The notes beneath the pieces are model-generated. The model had not been told where the DNA came from. It saw nothing but the letters and a program-made list of their open reading frames with translations, and made no database searches. 64,000 nucleotides of DNA from Duganella radicis (GTDB lineage: Bacteria > Pseudomonadota > Gammaproteobacteria > Burkholderiales > Burkholderiaceae_D): NCBI RefSeq assembly GCF_009720825.1, contig NZ_WNKY01000018.1:1-64000 (forward strand), given 5' to 3'. The translations under genes were made by a program, and so were the position numbers. How positions within the stretch are numbered: position 1 is the first letter of the stretch; each line of letters opens with the position of its first letter. Shown piece by piece: positions 27,800 through 37,854 of the stretch.

Positions 27800-28788
27800 T
27801 GAAGGCGCTGCTGCTGGCGCTGGGCGCCTTGACTTCGTTCAGCGCCACGGCGCAGCAGTTTTCCTTTAAAGACTGGGTGGTCGCCTGCGACAATACCCGC
27901 CATTGCGAGGCGGTCGGCTATCAAGCGGAGGGCTTCGAGCAGCCGGTCACCTTGTGGCTGGCGCGCGATGCCGGCGGCAACGCCGCCGTCAGCGCGCGCA
28001 TGGACGCACAATTCGAACAGGACGACACCGGCCCGTACACCATCCGCGCCGGCGCTACCGTGGTGAGTGGCATCCCGGTGGGCGGCGTGCTCAGCGCCGC
28101 GCACATCGCACGCCTGCTGCCAGCCCTGAAAGAAGCGGATGTCGCCCTTGTCGCGGATGGGCGGCATGAATGGGAGCTCTCGCTGGCTGGCCTGAAGGCC
28201 GCGCTGCTGAAGATGGATGACCTGCAAGGCCGCGTCGGTACGGTGACCGCCTTGTCGCGCCCGGGCGCCAAGCCTGCCAGCGCGGTGCCGGCCGCGTTGT
28301 CCGCGCCTGTGCTGCGCGCCCAGGCCGTTCCTTCGCCGCGCGAGAGCGACGCCAAACTGCTGCCCGCCATCCTCAAAACCTTGCGCGACGCCGATTGCGA
28401 TGCCGATGCGCCGCGTGCGGAGTATGGCCGTAACAGCGAAATCGCCCGCCTGTCCGCCACCGAAGTGCTGGTATTCCTGGAGTGCACACGCGGCGCCTAT
28501 CAGGCAGCCTATGGCATCTGGCGTGTCAACGACAAGCCGCCACACAAGGCGGTGCGCATTCTGCTGCCGAATGTGGAAGGCAAGACCGACGACATGCTGA
28601 TCGAACCCTATTTCGACAAGGGCGTGCTGGGCTCATTTGCCAAGGGACGCGGGCTGGCCGACTGCGGCAGCGCCGACCAGTGGCTGTGGACCGCGGAAGG
28701 TTTCCGGCTGAAAGAATCCTCCATCGGCCCGATGTGCCGGGGCATGCCCGGCGGCGGCTTGATGCTGCGCCTGTGGACCACCCGGTGA
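27799..28788 (+). CDS. DUF1176 exported protein
   Basis: A 329-residue protein with a clear signal peptide (about residues 1-18, cleavage after ATA-Q) and the FSFKDWVVACDNTRHCEA start typical of DUF1176 proteins; several cysteine pairs (CDNTRHC, DADCDAD, LECT, LADCGSADQW, GPMC) suggest periplasmic disulfides. The family has no established function. The one-base overlap with orn argues for translation coupling, though no functional link is obvious. Confidence 0.8.
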   Translation: MKALLLALGALTSFSATAQQFSFKDWVVACDNTRHCEAVGYQAEGFEQPVTLWLARDAGGNAAVSARMDAQFEQDDTGPYTIRAGATVVSGIPVGGVLSAAHIARLLPALKEADVALVADGRHEWELSLAGLKAALLKMDDLQGRVGTVTALSRPGAKPASAVPAALSAPVLRAQAVPSPRESDAKLLPAILKTLRDADCDADAPRAEYGRNSEIARLSATEVLVFLECTRGAYQAAYGIWRVNDKPPHKAVRILLPNVEGKTDDMLIEPYFDKGVLGSFAKGRGLADCGSADQWLWTAEGFRLKESSIGPMCRGMPGGGLMLRLWTTR

Positions 28789-28833
28789 ATGGCGCTTTGG
28801 CGCACAGCCGCGCAGGCTGACGCCGACGCTTGA

Positions 28834-29724
28834 TCAAGTGGCGGATTTCGTGGCGGACGCCAGCGTCAGCGGCACGCCGCGCGCCCAGCGGTTGGAGGAC
28901 AGCGAGAACGTCAGCGCGCGCACTTGGTGATACCAGCCGGCCGGCACGTACAGCATGTCGCCGGGATGGACGATTATCTCGGTCAGGCTGGCCCGGCGCG
29001 CCAGCGGGTAGGCCTCGTAGTCCGGCGCTTCCGGATCGAAGGGCGAGCCAAACAGCATGGCGCTGGCTTCCTTCACATACAGGAACTCATCGTGATGTGG
29101 CGGCGCCAGGAAAATGCGTTTGGTGCCCCAGATCTGGGCGAAGATATTGTCGTCGTAATCGCAATGCAGCGGCGTGACTGTGCCGGCCGGGCCGATCCAG
29201 AAACGCGCCGGTCCCATTTTTTCGAACCAGGCTGGCCAGTGGCACATGCTGTTCAACTCGCGCAGCTCGAGGTTCCCCAGGTAGGGCGGCAATCCCTCGG
29301 TGCTGTCGGCCAGGTCCAGATACTCCCGCATGGTCATATCCTGCATGACGCGGTCGGCCGCGAAGGCGGTGCCGATGTAGTCGCCCACGCGGGCGCGCAC
29401 GTGCAGTTGCGCGTAGCGTTCGCGCAGGATGTCCGGCGTGTGCTGGGTCAACGGCCAGCGGCCCACGACGCCATCGACCAGAAACGGCACGCCCTGCATG
29501 GCGCGGGCGCGGAAGCTGGCGGCGTCGCGCAGCTTCACGCGCGGCACGTCGGTGATGGCGGACAGCGGCCGCGACGCCTGCTTGATCGCCTCGCGCATTT
29601 CGTGGATGGAGCTGACGCCGCGTATCTGAGCGTCGCGCTGTTCCAGTGCCTGCTTTTTGGCGGCCATTTCCTCCGGCGAGAGGATGATGCGCGGCGGCAG
29701 CCGCTTGGAGACTTCGTTCGACAT
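28834..29724 (-). CDS. cupin-like (JmjC-type) 2-oxoglutarate/Fe(II) dioxygenase domain protein
   Basis: A 296-residue cytosolic protein with a cupin_8/JmjC-like double-stranded beta-helix. The Fe(II) ligands are visible as HCD in TPLHCDYDDN and a later His in YVPAGWYHQV; the Lys/Arg for 2-oxoglutarate is probably in WGTKRIF. The family hydroxylates proteins (FIH-like) or small molecules; the target is unknown. ATG at 29724 is preferred over a TTG six bases earlier because AAGGAA is correctly spaced only for the ATG. Confidence 0.8.
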   Translation of the reverse strand: MSNEVSKRLPPRIILSPEEMAAKKQALEQRDAQIRGVSSIHEMREAIKQASRPLSAITDVPRVKLRDAASFRARAMQGVPFLVDGVVGRWPLTQHTPDILRERYAQLHVRARVGDYIGTAFAADRVMQDMTMREYLDLADSTEGLPPYLGNLELRELNSMCHWPAWFEKMGPARFWIGPAGTVTPLHCDYDDNIFAQIWGTKRIFLAPPHHDEFLYVKEASAMLFGSPFDPEAPDYEAYPLARRASLTEIIVHPGDMLYVPAGWYHQVRALTFSLSSNRWARGVPLTLASATKSAT

Positions 29725-29805
29725 AAACAATTCCTTGAAGGGCGCTTATTTTACGCGATCGCCGAAATCGGCTATGTTACGTATTTTTCAATAGCGGAGC
29801 GGCGC

Positions 29806-31617
29806 ATGATGCGTGTGGCGAAATGGCTGGGGATAGCGGTGTTGACGGTGGTTCCGCTGATTGCCGCGTTGGTGCTGCATACAATCTACTTCAAGCCGTT
29901 GACGCTGGACTGGTTTTACACGCGGGTGTTTGCCACCTTCGCGCTGGATAACCCGGAGCTGCTGACCAGCATGCGCATGGTGCCGCCGTGGCTGGATTTC
30001 TTCGGCGGCAAGCTGGCCGACGCCTCGCCGGAACATGAGCGCCGCCTGGCCCGGACGGTGCGTGAAGACCTCGCGATTCTGGACCGCTACGACCGCGCTG
30101 CGTTGAATGCGGAAGAGAAGCGCTCCTACGACACCATGCACTTCTTCCTGCAAAGCCTGGCCGATGGCGAGCCGTATCTGCAGCACGATTTTCCGGTGAA
30201 TCAGCACGCCGGCATTCAGAGCGCGCTGCCGGAATTCATGCAGCAGATGCACGCGGTGGAGAACCTCAAGGATGCGGAGAATTACATCAAGCGCCTGCAG
30301 CGTTTTCCGGTGAAGTTCGATCAGGTGATCGCGTCGCTGCGCCAGCGCGAGGCCAAGGGCGTGATTCCGCCGCGCTTCACGGTGGAGAAGGTGCTGACGC
30401 AGATGCAGGCCTACATCGCCAGGCCGGCCGCGCAGCATGAGCTGGTGACGTCGTTCAAGGAAAAGCTGGATCGGATTCCGGCCGCCGGGATGGATGCCAA
30501 CACGCGTGCGCGATTGCTGGCCGCGGCCACCGGCGCGGTGCAGGACAGCGTATATCCTGCCTATCGCAATCTGATCGCCTATTTCATCGCGCTGCAGCCG
30601 AAGGCGGTAGCCAACCACGGCGCCTGGAGCCTGCCGAACGGGGCGGCTTACTACGCCTGGTGCGTGCGCAAGCACACCACCACCGATATGACACCGCGGC
30701 AGGTGCATGATCTTGGCCTGTCCGAAGTGGCGCGCGTGGAAAAGGATATGGACGGCATCCTGCGCCAGCAAGGTTTGTCGGAAGGCACGGTGGGTGCGCG
30801 CCTGCTGCAACTGGCGCACCGGCCGGAGCAGATGTTTGCGGATACGCCGGAGGGCAGGCAAGCCATTCTGGCGCGCTATCAGGCGATACTGGATGAAGTG
30901 AACCACGGCCTGGGCGGCAGTTTTGATCTGCGTCCCCGGTCGGGCGTGAAAGTGGAGCCGGTGCCGGCATCGTCGGAAGCCACGGCGCCCGGCGCGTACT
31001 ACAAGATCGGTTCGTTCGACGGCAGCCGTCCGGGCGTGTTCTACGCCAACCTGCGCAATCCGGCGGAAGTGACGCGCTTTATGATGCGCACCACGGCGTA
31101 TCACGAAGGCATACCGGGGCATCATTTCCAGATGTCGATCGCGCAGCACCTGAGCGGCGTGCCGTTCTTCCGCCGCATCCTGCCGTTCACCGCCTACAAC
31201 GAAGGCTGGGCGCTGTATGCGGAGCGGCTGGCGTATGAACTGGGCTTTGAAAAAGACCCGCTCGATAATCTGGGGCGCCTGAGCGGCGAGATGATGCGCG
31301 CAGCGCGGCTGGTGGTGGACACCGGCATCCACGCTCAACGCTGGACGCGCGAGCAAGCCATCGGCTATATGATCGACCACGCAGGCATGACGGAAGAAGA
31401 GGCTACCGCCGAAGTGGAGCGCTATTTCGTCAATCCTGGCCAGGCCCTGGCTTACCAGATCGGCATGCTGAAAATCCTGGCGCTGCGCGAGCGCGCCAGG
31501 CAGCAGGCAGGCACGAAGTTCGAGCTTAAACAATTCCACAACCAGATCCTCTCCCATGGCGCGTTGCCGCTGCCGGTGCTGGAGTGGACCATCAACGACT
31601 GGGTCGCGGGCAAATAG
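29806..31617 (+). CDS. DUF885 family membrane-anchored metallopeptidase
   Basis: A 603-residue protein with one N-terminal membrane helix (about residues 5-27) and a large extracytoplasmic DUF885 domain. Family metal motifs are visible: YHEGIPGHHF with His433 and a downstream NEGWALYAERL segment with Glu ligand. DUF885 members are thought to be zinc carboxypeptidases distantly related to M32. A frame opening 294 codons earlier runs antisense to the cupin gene; the start with GCGGAG just upstream and the signal anchor immediately after it decided the call. It is a single-gene unit, convergent with mntH. Confidence 0.83.
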   Translation: MMRVAKWLGIAVLTVVPLIAALVLHTIYFKPLTLDWFYTRVFATFALDNPELLTSMRMVPPWLDFFGGKLADASPEHERRLARTVREDLAILDRYDRAALNAEEKRSYDTMHFFLQSLADGEPYLQHDFPVNQHAGIQSALPEFMQQMHAVENLKDAENYIKRLQRFPVKFDQVIASLRQREAKGVIPPRFTVEKVLTQMQAYIARPAAQHELVTSFKEKLDRIPAAGMDANTRARLLAAATGAVQDSVYPAYRNLIAYFIALQPKAVANHGAWSLPNGAAYYAWCVRKHTTTDMTPRQVHDLGLSEVARVEKDMDGILRQQGLSEGTVGARLLQLAHRPEQMFADTPEGRQAILARYQAILDEVNHGLGGSFDLRPRSGVKVEPVPASSEATAPGAYYKIGSFDGSRPGVFYANLRNPAEVTRFMMRTTAYHEGIPGHHFQMSIAQHLSGVPFFRRILPFTAYNEGWALYAERLAYELGFEKDPLDNLGRLSGEMMRAARLVVDTGIHAQRWTREQAIGYMIDHAGMTEEEATAEVERYFVNPGQALAYQIGMLKILALRERARQQAGTKFELKQFHNQILSHGALPLPVLEWTINDWVAGK

Positions 31618-31623
31618 AACGGT

Positions 31624-32952
31624 TCAGGCAAACGCTTGCAGCACCAGCCACGCATTGGCGCTGGAGATCACCACGAACAGGAGCCACGACAGCAGCGTGG
31701 TCCACCAGGCGTTGACGAAACCGCCCATGATGCGGCGTCGCGAGGTCAGGCTGATCAGCGGATACATGGCAAACGGCAGCTGCATGCTCAGCACCACCTG
31801 GCTCAGCACCAGCAGCTTGCCGACCGCGTGTTCGCCCAAGGTCAGCACGCCGATCATGGCCGGCACCAGCGCCAGTCCGCGCGTGATGGCGCGCCGCTGC
31901 CAGCACGGGATCTTCATTTTCAGGAAGCCTTCCATGATCACCTGGCCGGCGATGGTGCCGGTGAAGGTGGAGCTTTGGCCCGAGGCCAGCAGGGCCAGTC
32001 CGAACAGGATGGCGGCCAGCGCGGTGCCGGCCACCGGTTCCAGCAGGCGGTAAGCTTCGTCGATGTCCAGCACGCGTTGGTTGCCGGGCTGGTGAAACGC
32101 GGCGGCGGCCAGCACCAGAATCGAACCGTTGATCAGCAGGGCCAGCAGCAGGGAGACCACGGTGTCGATGCGCGACAGGCTGATGGCCTGGCCCTTGGCG
32201 TGCTCATTGTTCGCCACCACGCGCGTCTGCACCACCGAGGAGTGCAGGTAGAGGTTGTGCGGCATCACGGTGGCGCCAAGGATGCCGATCGCCAGGTACA
32301 GCGGCTCGCGCGAGGACAGGGCGCTGATCGACGGCACCAGTCCGGCCGCCACCGCCTGCCAGTCCGGTTTCACGAAGATCAGTTCGGTGAACAGGCAGAT
32401 CGCCACCGTCAGGATCAGGCCCAGCACGATGGCTTCCACCTGGCGGAAGCCTTTGCCTTTCAGGCCCAGCACGATCATGGTGTCGAGCGCGGTCAGCGCC
32501 ACCCCCACCGGCAGCGACACGCCCAGCAGCAGCTTGAAGGCCAGCGCGCAGCCCAGCACCTCGGCCAGGTCGCAGGCGATGATGGAAATCTCGGCGAAGC
32601 CCCACAGCGTCTTGCCGACAGCGGGCGGATACTGCTCGCGGCAATGCACGGCCAGGTCCTTGCCGGTGACTATGCCCAGCCGCATGCTCAGGCATTGCAG
32701 CACGATGGCCGCCAGACTGGACAGCACCACCACGAACAGCAGCTGATAGCCGAACTGCGAGCCGCCCTGAATCGCCGTGGCCCAGTTGCCCGGGTCCATG
32801 TAGCCGACCGAGACCAGCAGGCCGGGGCCGGCAAAACGCAGGATTTTTTTCCAGAACGGATCGCCCTCCGGCACGGTGACGGTGCCGGCGACTTCGGAGG
32901 GACAGAACGGCGCGGTGGCCGTGGTGGGCAGCTTGAAGGGGAGGGCGAACAT
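31624..32952 (-). CDS. mntH: Nramp family divalent metal (Mn2+/Fe2+) transporter
   Basis: A 442-residue polytopic membrane protein importing Mn2+ or Fe2+ with protons. Metal-coordinating DPGNWATA in TM1 (about residue 52) and the TM6 motif GATVMPHNLYLHSS (about residue 222) are both intact. About 11 membrane helices can be counted. Two ATGs (32958, 32952) are possible; AGGA is well spaced for the second. It follows the SEC-C gene on the same strand after about 57 bases that contain a palindrome and promoter-like elements. Confidence 0.92.
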   Translation of the reverse strand: MFALPFKLPTTATAPFCPSEVAGTVTVPEGDPFWKKILRFAGPGLLVSVGYMDPGNWATAIQGGSQFGYQLLFVVVLSSLAAIVLQCLSMRLGIVTGKDLAVHCREQYPPAVGKTLWGFAEISIIACDLAEVLGCALAFKLLLGVSLPVGVALTALDTMIVLGLKGKGFRQVEAIVLGLILTVAICLFTELIFVKPDWQAVAAGLVPSISALSSREPLYLAIGILGATVMPHNLYLHSSVVQTRVVANNEHAKGQAISLSRIDTVVSLLLALLINGSILVLAAAAFHQPGNQRVLDIDEAYRLLEPVAGTALAAILFGLALLASGQSSTFTGTIAGQVIMEGFLKMKIPCWQRRAITRGLALVPAMIGVLTLGEHAVGKLLVLSQVVLSMQLPFAMYPLISLTSRRRIMGGFVNAWWTTLLSWLLFVVISSANAWLVLQAFA

Positions 32953-32978
32953 AGGCATCCTGCAAAAAGATGCCTGAA

Positions 32979-33009
32979 TTCTACTGTAGAAGAAAGACGG
33001 CGACCTCTG

Positions 33010-33012
<3 letters not shown>
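32979..33012 (-). promoter_or_regulatory. candidate mntH promoter with 13-base palindrome
   Basis: TTCTACTGTAGAA (32979-32991) is a perfect palindrome around a central base. On the minus strand it covers TACAGT, a possible -10 box, 18 bases after TGACAG at 33007-33012, 27 bases before the mntH start. A metal-responsive repressor site is an inference. Confidence 0.4.
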
Positions 33013-33705
<693 letters not shown>

Positions 33706-33769
33706 AACTTGCTCTTTTTCTTTGGTTGAAGGCGACAGTATACACGCCGCGCCCCTTACAATGGCGGCT

Positions 33770-34750
33770 ATGACCGCACCTCACCCTTATTCCGCCCTGA
33801 GCCCGGACTGCGTGCTCGACGCCCTCGACAGCATCGGCTTGCGCGGCGATGGCCGCCTGCTGGCGCTGAACAGCTATGAAAACCGTGTCTACCAGGTCGG
33901 CATCGAAGACGACCAGCCGCTGGTGGTGAAATTTTATCGTCCCGGCCGCTGGAGCGACGCCGCCATCCTGGAAGAACACGCTTTCACGCAGGAACTGGCT
34001 GCGGCTGAAATCCCGGTGGTGCCGGCGCTGGCGCCGCATGGCGCCACGTTGCATCATTACCAAGGCTTCCGCTTTGCCGTGTTCACCCGCCACAGCGGGC
34101 GCGCGCCGGAGCTGGGCGATCCCTTGGTGCTGGAGTGGACCGGACGCTACATCGGCCGCATCCACGCGGTGGGGGCGGCGCGGGCGTTCGAGCACCGTCC
34201 GGCACTCGATATCGACACCTTCGGCACCGAGCCATGCGCATTCTTGCAGGCCAATGGCTTCATCCCGCCGGACTTGCAGGCCTCGTATGCCGCCATCGTC
34301 CAGCAGGCGCTGGACGGCGTGCGCCGCTGCTACGACCGCGCCGGCGCACTGCCGCAGCTGCGCCTGCACGGCGACTGCCACGGCGGCAACGTGCTGTGGA
34401 CCGATGCAGGTCCGCACTTTGTCGACTTCGACGATGCGCGCATGGGGCCGGCGATCCAGGATTTGTGGATGATGTTGTCCGGCGAGCGGGCCGAGCAGGT
34501 GCGCCAGATGAGCGATATCCTGGCCGGCTACGAAGACTTCTGCGAATTCAATCCGCGCCAGATGCATCTGGTGGAAGCGCTGCGCACCCTGCGCCTGATC
34601 CACTACTCGGCCTGGCTGGCGCGCCGCTGGGACGACCCGGCGTTCCCGGCCGCCTTCCCCTGGTTCAACACCCAACGCTACTGGCAAGACCGCGTGCTGG
34701 AACTGCGCGAACAGGTGGCGCTGATGGACGAGCCGCCGCTGCCGGTGTAG
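33770..34750 (+). CDS. srkA: stress response kinase A (YihE/SrkA)
   Basis: A 326-residue serine/threonine kinase of the aminoglycoside-phosphotransferase fold; E. coli SrkA protects against oxidative and envelope stress. [11 protein letters not shown] is the family N-lobe signature, [10 protein letters not shown] holds the ATP Lys, [12 protein letters not shown] is the catalytic loop and [10 protein letters not shown] the metal-binding loop. The ATG at 33770 is used; another at 33761 would add three residues, and neither has a clear ribosome-binding site. Confidence 0.92.
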   Translation: MTAPHPYSALSPDCVLDALDSIGLRGDGRLLALNSYENRVYQVGIEDDQPLVVKFYRPGRWSDAAILEEHAFTQELAAAEIPVVPALAPHGATLHHYQGFRFAVFTRHSGRAPELGDPLVLEWTGRYIGRIHAVGAARAFEHRPALDIDTFGTEPCAFLQANGFIPPDLQASYAAIVQQALDGVRRCYDRAGALPQLRLHGDCHGGNVLWTDAGPHFVDFDDARMGPAIQDLWMMLSGERAEQVRQMSDILAGYEDFCEFNPRQMHLVEALRTLRLIHYSAWLARRWDDPAFPAAFPWFNTQRYWQDRVLELREQVALMDEPPLPV

Positions 34751-34773
34751 GCGTCAGGCGGCGTGAAGATAGT

Positions 34774-35385
34774 TTAGGGCGACAAGCTGCGCAGCACCAG
34801 GCTGGACAATTGCGTCGGGCCGTCTTCCGTGTAGTCCAGGCTGTATTGCAGCAACAGGGGATTCAGGTAGGGGCGCATCGCCAGGTAAATCGCCGTGGCG
34901 GTTTCGTCCAGCGGCGTCTTGCGCTCGAAGTCGCCGCTCTGGCGGCCTGCCTGCAAGACTTCCCGCAGCAGTTTGCCTATCCTTTCCTCATAGGCCAGCA
35001 CCGACGGCCAGTGTTCGGTGGCGGCCGAGGCGGCAATCTCGTACAGCTTGCGGTCATGGAACAGCAGGCGCAGGGTGGCCTCGGTGTAGGCCTTGAACAT
35101 GCGCCGCAGCTTCTCCGGCGGCAAATCGGTCTCCGCCACGGCGGCGCTGACCTCGGTTTCGATCTGGCGCAGGCAGGTGGCGCAGATCGCCTCGCCAATG
35201 GCCTGCTTGGATTCAAAGAATTTATAGATGTAAGCCTTGGAAAAACCGATCGACTTGGCCAGGTCGGAGACCGTGGTCTTGGCGTAGCCGTAGTGCCTGA
35301 AGTGCTCGGTTGCCGCGGCAAGGATCTGGTCGCGGACCTCGTGGTCCGCCGGCCCGCGCGCCGAAGTGGGGTAGGTGCTATTCAT
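34774..35385 (-). CDS. TetR family transcriptional regulator
   Basis: A 203-residue repressor with an N-terminal TetR helix-turn-helix (about residues 15-62; TTVSDLAKSIGFSKAYIYKFF) and a variable helical ligand domain. Starts at 35397 or further up are possible; 35385 is chosen as closest to the usual 10-15 residue lead before the domain. It is divergent from the coiled-coil gene and convergent with srkA. Its target is unknown; the RND genes 6 kb away lack their own regulator and could be candidates. Confidence 0.85.
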   Translation of the reverse strand: MNSTYPTSARGPADHEVRDQILAAATEHFRHYGYAKTTVSDLAKSIGFSKAYIYKFFESKQAIGEAICATCLRQIETEVSAAVAETDLPPEKLRRMFKAYTEATLRLLFHDRKLYEIAASAATEHWPSVLAYEERIGKLLREVLQAGRQSGDFERKTPLDETATAIYLAMRPYLNPLLLQYSLDYTEDGPTQLSSLVLRSLSP

Positions 35386-35561
35386 AGGCGACAGCATACG
35401 CGAAAACGCGTGACCTGGCAGGCTGTGACTATTTTGTAATTTGGTCATCAACTCCGCCGTTTGTGAGAATTGGCGGGTTTTTCCGCCTCTTCTTGCGGTT
35501 CGGCTTGCCTGACCGCCACCGGATAATGAGAGCTCGGAAATCCTCTTTAGCGAGAACTCTC

Positions 35562-37832
35562 ATGAACGACAACGATCTGCTCCCCATCCCCATGGTCTCG
35601 CTGCACGAGGCGGAGGAGCCTGCCGTCATGCCGCGCGCCGCGATGGAAATGAAAGCCATCCAGGAAGCCATCGCGCGGGTGGAAGCCGAAGCCAAGGCCG
35701 CCTGCGCCGCCGAAAGCCGCGCCCATGCCGAAGCCCGCGCCCGCGCGCTGGCCGAGGACCGCGCCGCCATGGACGCCGCCGCCGCCGCCGTGGCGCTGCA
35801 AAACGCCCAGGCGTCGGAAGAGGCGATCAAGGCCAATAAGGAGCGCCTGGAGTCGCTGCGCGCCGCCGCCCAGGCCAGCGTGGCCCGATTGGACGCGGTC
35901 AAGCAGGAAACCGCCGAACTGCGCGCCCGCGCCGAGGCCGACAACCAGATCCGCAAGGCCGCCGAGGAGCGCGCCAGGGCCGAAGAGGAAAACCGCAAGC
36001 GCGCCCACGAACACATTGCCACCGAGGCGGAACTGGCCGAGCAAGCCTCGCGCGCCGCCGCCGAACTGCAAGCGCAAACCGAACAAGCCCGCCTGCAAGC
36101 CGCCGAGCGCGTGGCCGCCGTGCAGGCCGCCAAGGAGGAGGTGGTTGGCATCGCCTCGGCCGACGCCCGCGTCGCCACCCTGGCCCGTGAGCGGGAACGC
36201 CACGCCGCCGCCGCCCGCCTGACCGCGCAGCAGCTGGCCGAAGCGGAGGCGGAGGCGCTGGAACTGACCAAGCAGCGCGAACGCGCCGACCAGATCGCGC
36301 TGGAATCGGCCTTCAACCGCTCCGCCGCCGAAGTGCGCGCGCTGGAGGAGGCGCGTGCGCTGGCCCATCTGGAGCAGGAGCGCGAGCAGATCGCCCAGGC
36401 CAAGGCCGAATCCGAGCGCAGCGCCGCGCAATCGCTGCGCCTGCGCCTGCAAACCGAGAAAGAAATCCGCGACGCCGCGATCCACCGCGAGCGCATGGAA
36501 GCGGTGGCCGCCGCCAGCGCGCAAGCGCGCCGCGAAGCGGACGCCCGCATCATCGCCGCCACCGAGGCGCGCATCGAAGTCGACAATCAGCTGCGCGCCG
36601 TGGCGCTGGCCCGGGTGCAGGCGGAAGAGGAAGCCGAGATGGCGACCCTGGCCAAGGTGGAGGCGGAAGCCGAAGCCATGGAACAGGCCAGGCTGCGCCA
36701 GGCCGCCGATGAAGCCGCCGCCGAGGCGGCCCGCGCCGACAGCCTGGAACAGCAGCGCGCCGCCGAACTGGCCAAGGAGCGCGAGGCGATGTCGCGCGCC
36801 GCCGCCGAACTGGCCGCCAGCCAGAACGCCGCCGAACAGGCGGAAATCGCCACCCTGGCCCAGCACGTGGAAGCGCAGAGCGCCGCCCATGCCGTGGCCG
36901 CACAGCGCGCCGGGCAGGCCGCCGCGTTGCTGGCGGCCGAGCAGGAGCGAGCCGCCGCCGAGCAGCAGGCCATCGTCGCGTTGAAAGACAAGCTGGATGC
37001 CGAACAGCGCGCCACCGAAGCGGCGCAGCAGCGCGTCGCCGCCGAGCGCGCGCAGACCGAAGCCCTGCGCCAGCAGCGCGAAGCCGATCAGCGCCTGGCC
37101 GACGCGGCCAATCAGGAAGCCGAAGCGGCGCGCGTGATGGCGGCCCAGGTATCGGCCGAGGCCGAGCAGAAAGCGATTGCCGCGCAAGCGCTGGCGGCGC
37201 AAGCCAGCCTGGCGGTGGAACTGGGCGTGGTGCATGCCGAGCGCGCCCGCGTGGAACAGGAGAAGGCCGCCAAGGCGGAAGAATTGCTGCAAGCCGAGCG
37301 CGAATTCGTCGAGGCCGAGCGCAAGTCGCTGGCGCTGATCGACCAGAAGCTGACCCAGCAGCGCATCGCCACCGCATCGGAAGTGCGGGCATCGCAGGCG
37401 ATCGCCGGCCGTCTGGAAGCGGAGAAGGCGGTGGCGGCCAGCGCCCGCCAGCGCGCCGACGAGGCGCAGGCTGAAACCGAAGCCATGCATCAGCGCGAGC
37501 TGGCCGAACAGGCGGCCGCACAGGCGGTGGCCGACAAGGCCGCGGCGCAGAAAGCCTTGCTGGAAGCCGCGCAGGCGCACGCCGCCATGCAGCGCAAGGT
37601 GGCCGACACCACGGCCGCGATGACCGCGACCAAGCAGAAACTGCTGGAGCTGGAAACCCGTCGCCTGGCGGCGGCGCAGAAAGTGCTGGCGTCGGTGCAG
37701 GCCAAGGTGGCGGCGGAAGAAGCGCTGGCGGCGGAGGGCGGCACCGTGGTCGCCACGCTGGACGACGCCCGCGCCCGCAAGGAAGCGGCCCGCCAGGCCG
37801 CGCCAGCCCAAGCCGTCTGGCGCGCCCGTTAA
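35562..37832 (+). CDS. large Ala/Glu-rich coiled-coil protein of unknown function
   Basis: A 756-residue protein. After about 35 non-repetitive residues (NDNDLLPIPMVSLHEAEEPA) almost the whole chain to residue 735 is an alanine, glutamate, glutamine and arginine-rich heptad pattern with very few Gly or Pro, predicting one continuous coiled coil. There is no signal peptide, membrane helix or recognised domain. It superficially resembles the helical region of TolA, filament-forming coiled-coil proteins such as crescentin, or SMC-like arms, but I do not recognise it. The start at 35562 is chosen as the first ATG after a GCGAGAA stretch; a GTG at 35463 would add 33 residues. It stands alone between a divergent TetR gene and a convergent outer-membrane protein gene. 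Confidence 0.75.
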   Translation: MNDNDLLPIPMVSLHEAEEPAVMPRAAMEMKAIQEAIARVEAEAKAACAAESRAHAEARARALAEDRAAMDAAAAAVALQNAQASEEAIKANKERLESLRAAAQASVARLDAVKQETAELRARAEADNQIRKAAEERARAEEENRKRAHEHIATEAELAEQASRAAAELQAQTEQARLQAAERVAAVQAAKEEVVGIASADARVATLARERERHAAAARLTAQQLAEAEAEALELTKQRERADQIALESAFNRSAAEVRALEEARALAHLEQEREQIAQAKAESERSAAQSLRLRLQTEKEIRDAAIHRERMEAVAAASAQARREADARIIAATEARIEVDNQLRAVALARVQAEEEAEMATLAKVEAEAEAMEQARLRQAADEAAAEAARADSLEQQRAAELAKEREAMSRAAAELAASQNAAEQAEIATLAQHVEAQSAAHAVAAQRAGQAAALLAAEQERAAAEQQAIVALKDKLDAEQRATEAAQQRVAAERAQTEALRQQREADQRLADAANQEAEAARVMAAQVSAEAEQKAIAAQALAAQASLAVELGVVHAERARVEQEKAAKAEELLQAEREFVEAERKSLALIDQKLTQQRIATASEVRASQAIAGRLEAEKAVAASARQRADEAQAETEAMHQRELAEQAAAQAVADKAAAQKALLEAAQAHAAMQRKVADTTAAMTATKQKLLELETRRLAAAQKVLASVQAKVAAEEALAAEGGTVVATLDDARARKEAARQAAPAQAVWRAR

Positions 37833-37854
37833 AAGTCCGGGCCCGGCGCCGGAT

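Noticed and set aside
28924..29805. 294-codon extension of the DUF885 frame
   Set aside because: It is antisense to the cupin gene; the membrane anchor and ribosome-binding site place the start at 29806.
35547..37811. 754-codon Gly/Leu-rich frame antisense to the coiled-coil gene
   Set aside because: Reverse reading of GCC/GCG/GAG codons gives Gly/Leu/Arg strings; the sense frame has a regular heptad pattern that is a better explanation.
35562..37832. Assignment of the coiled-coil protein as TolA
   Set aside because: No N-terminal membrane helix, no C-terminal TolA domain and no tol-pal genes nearby.
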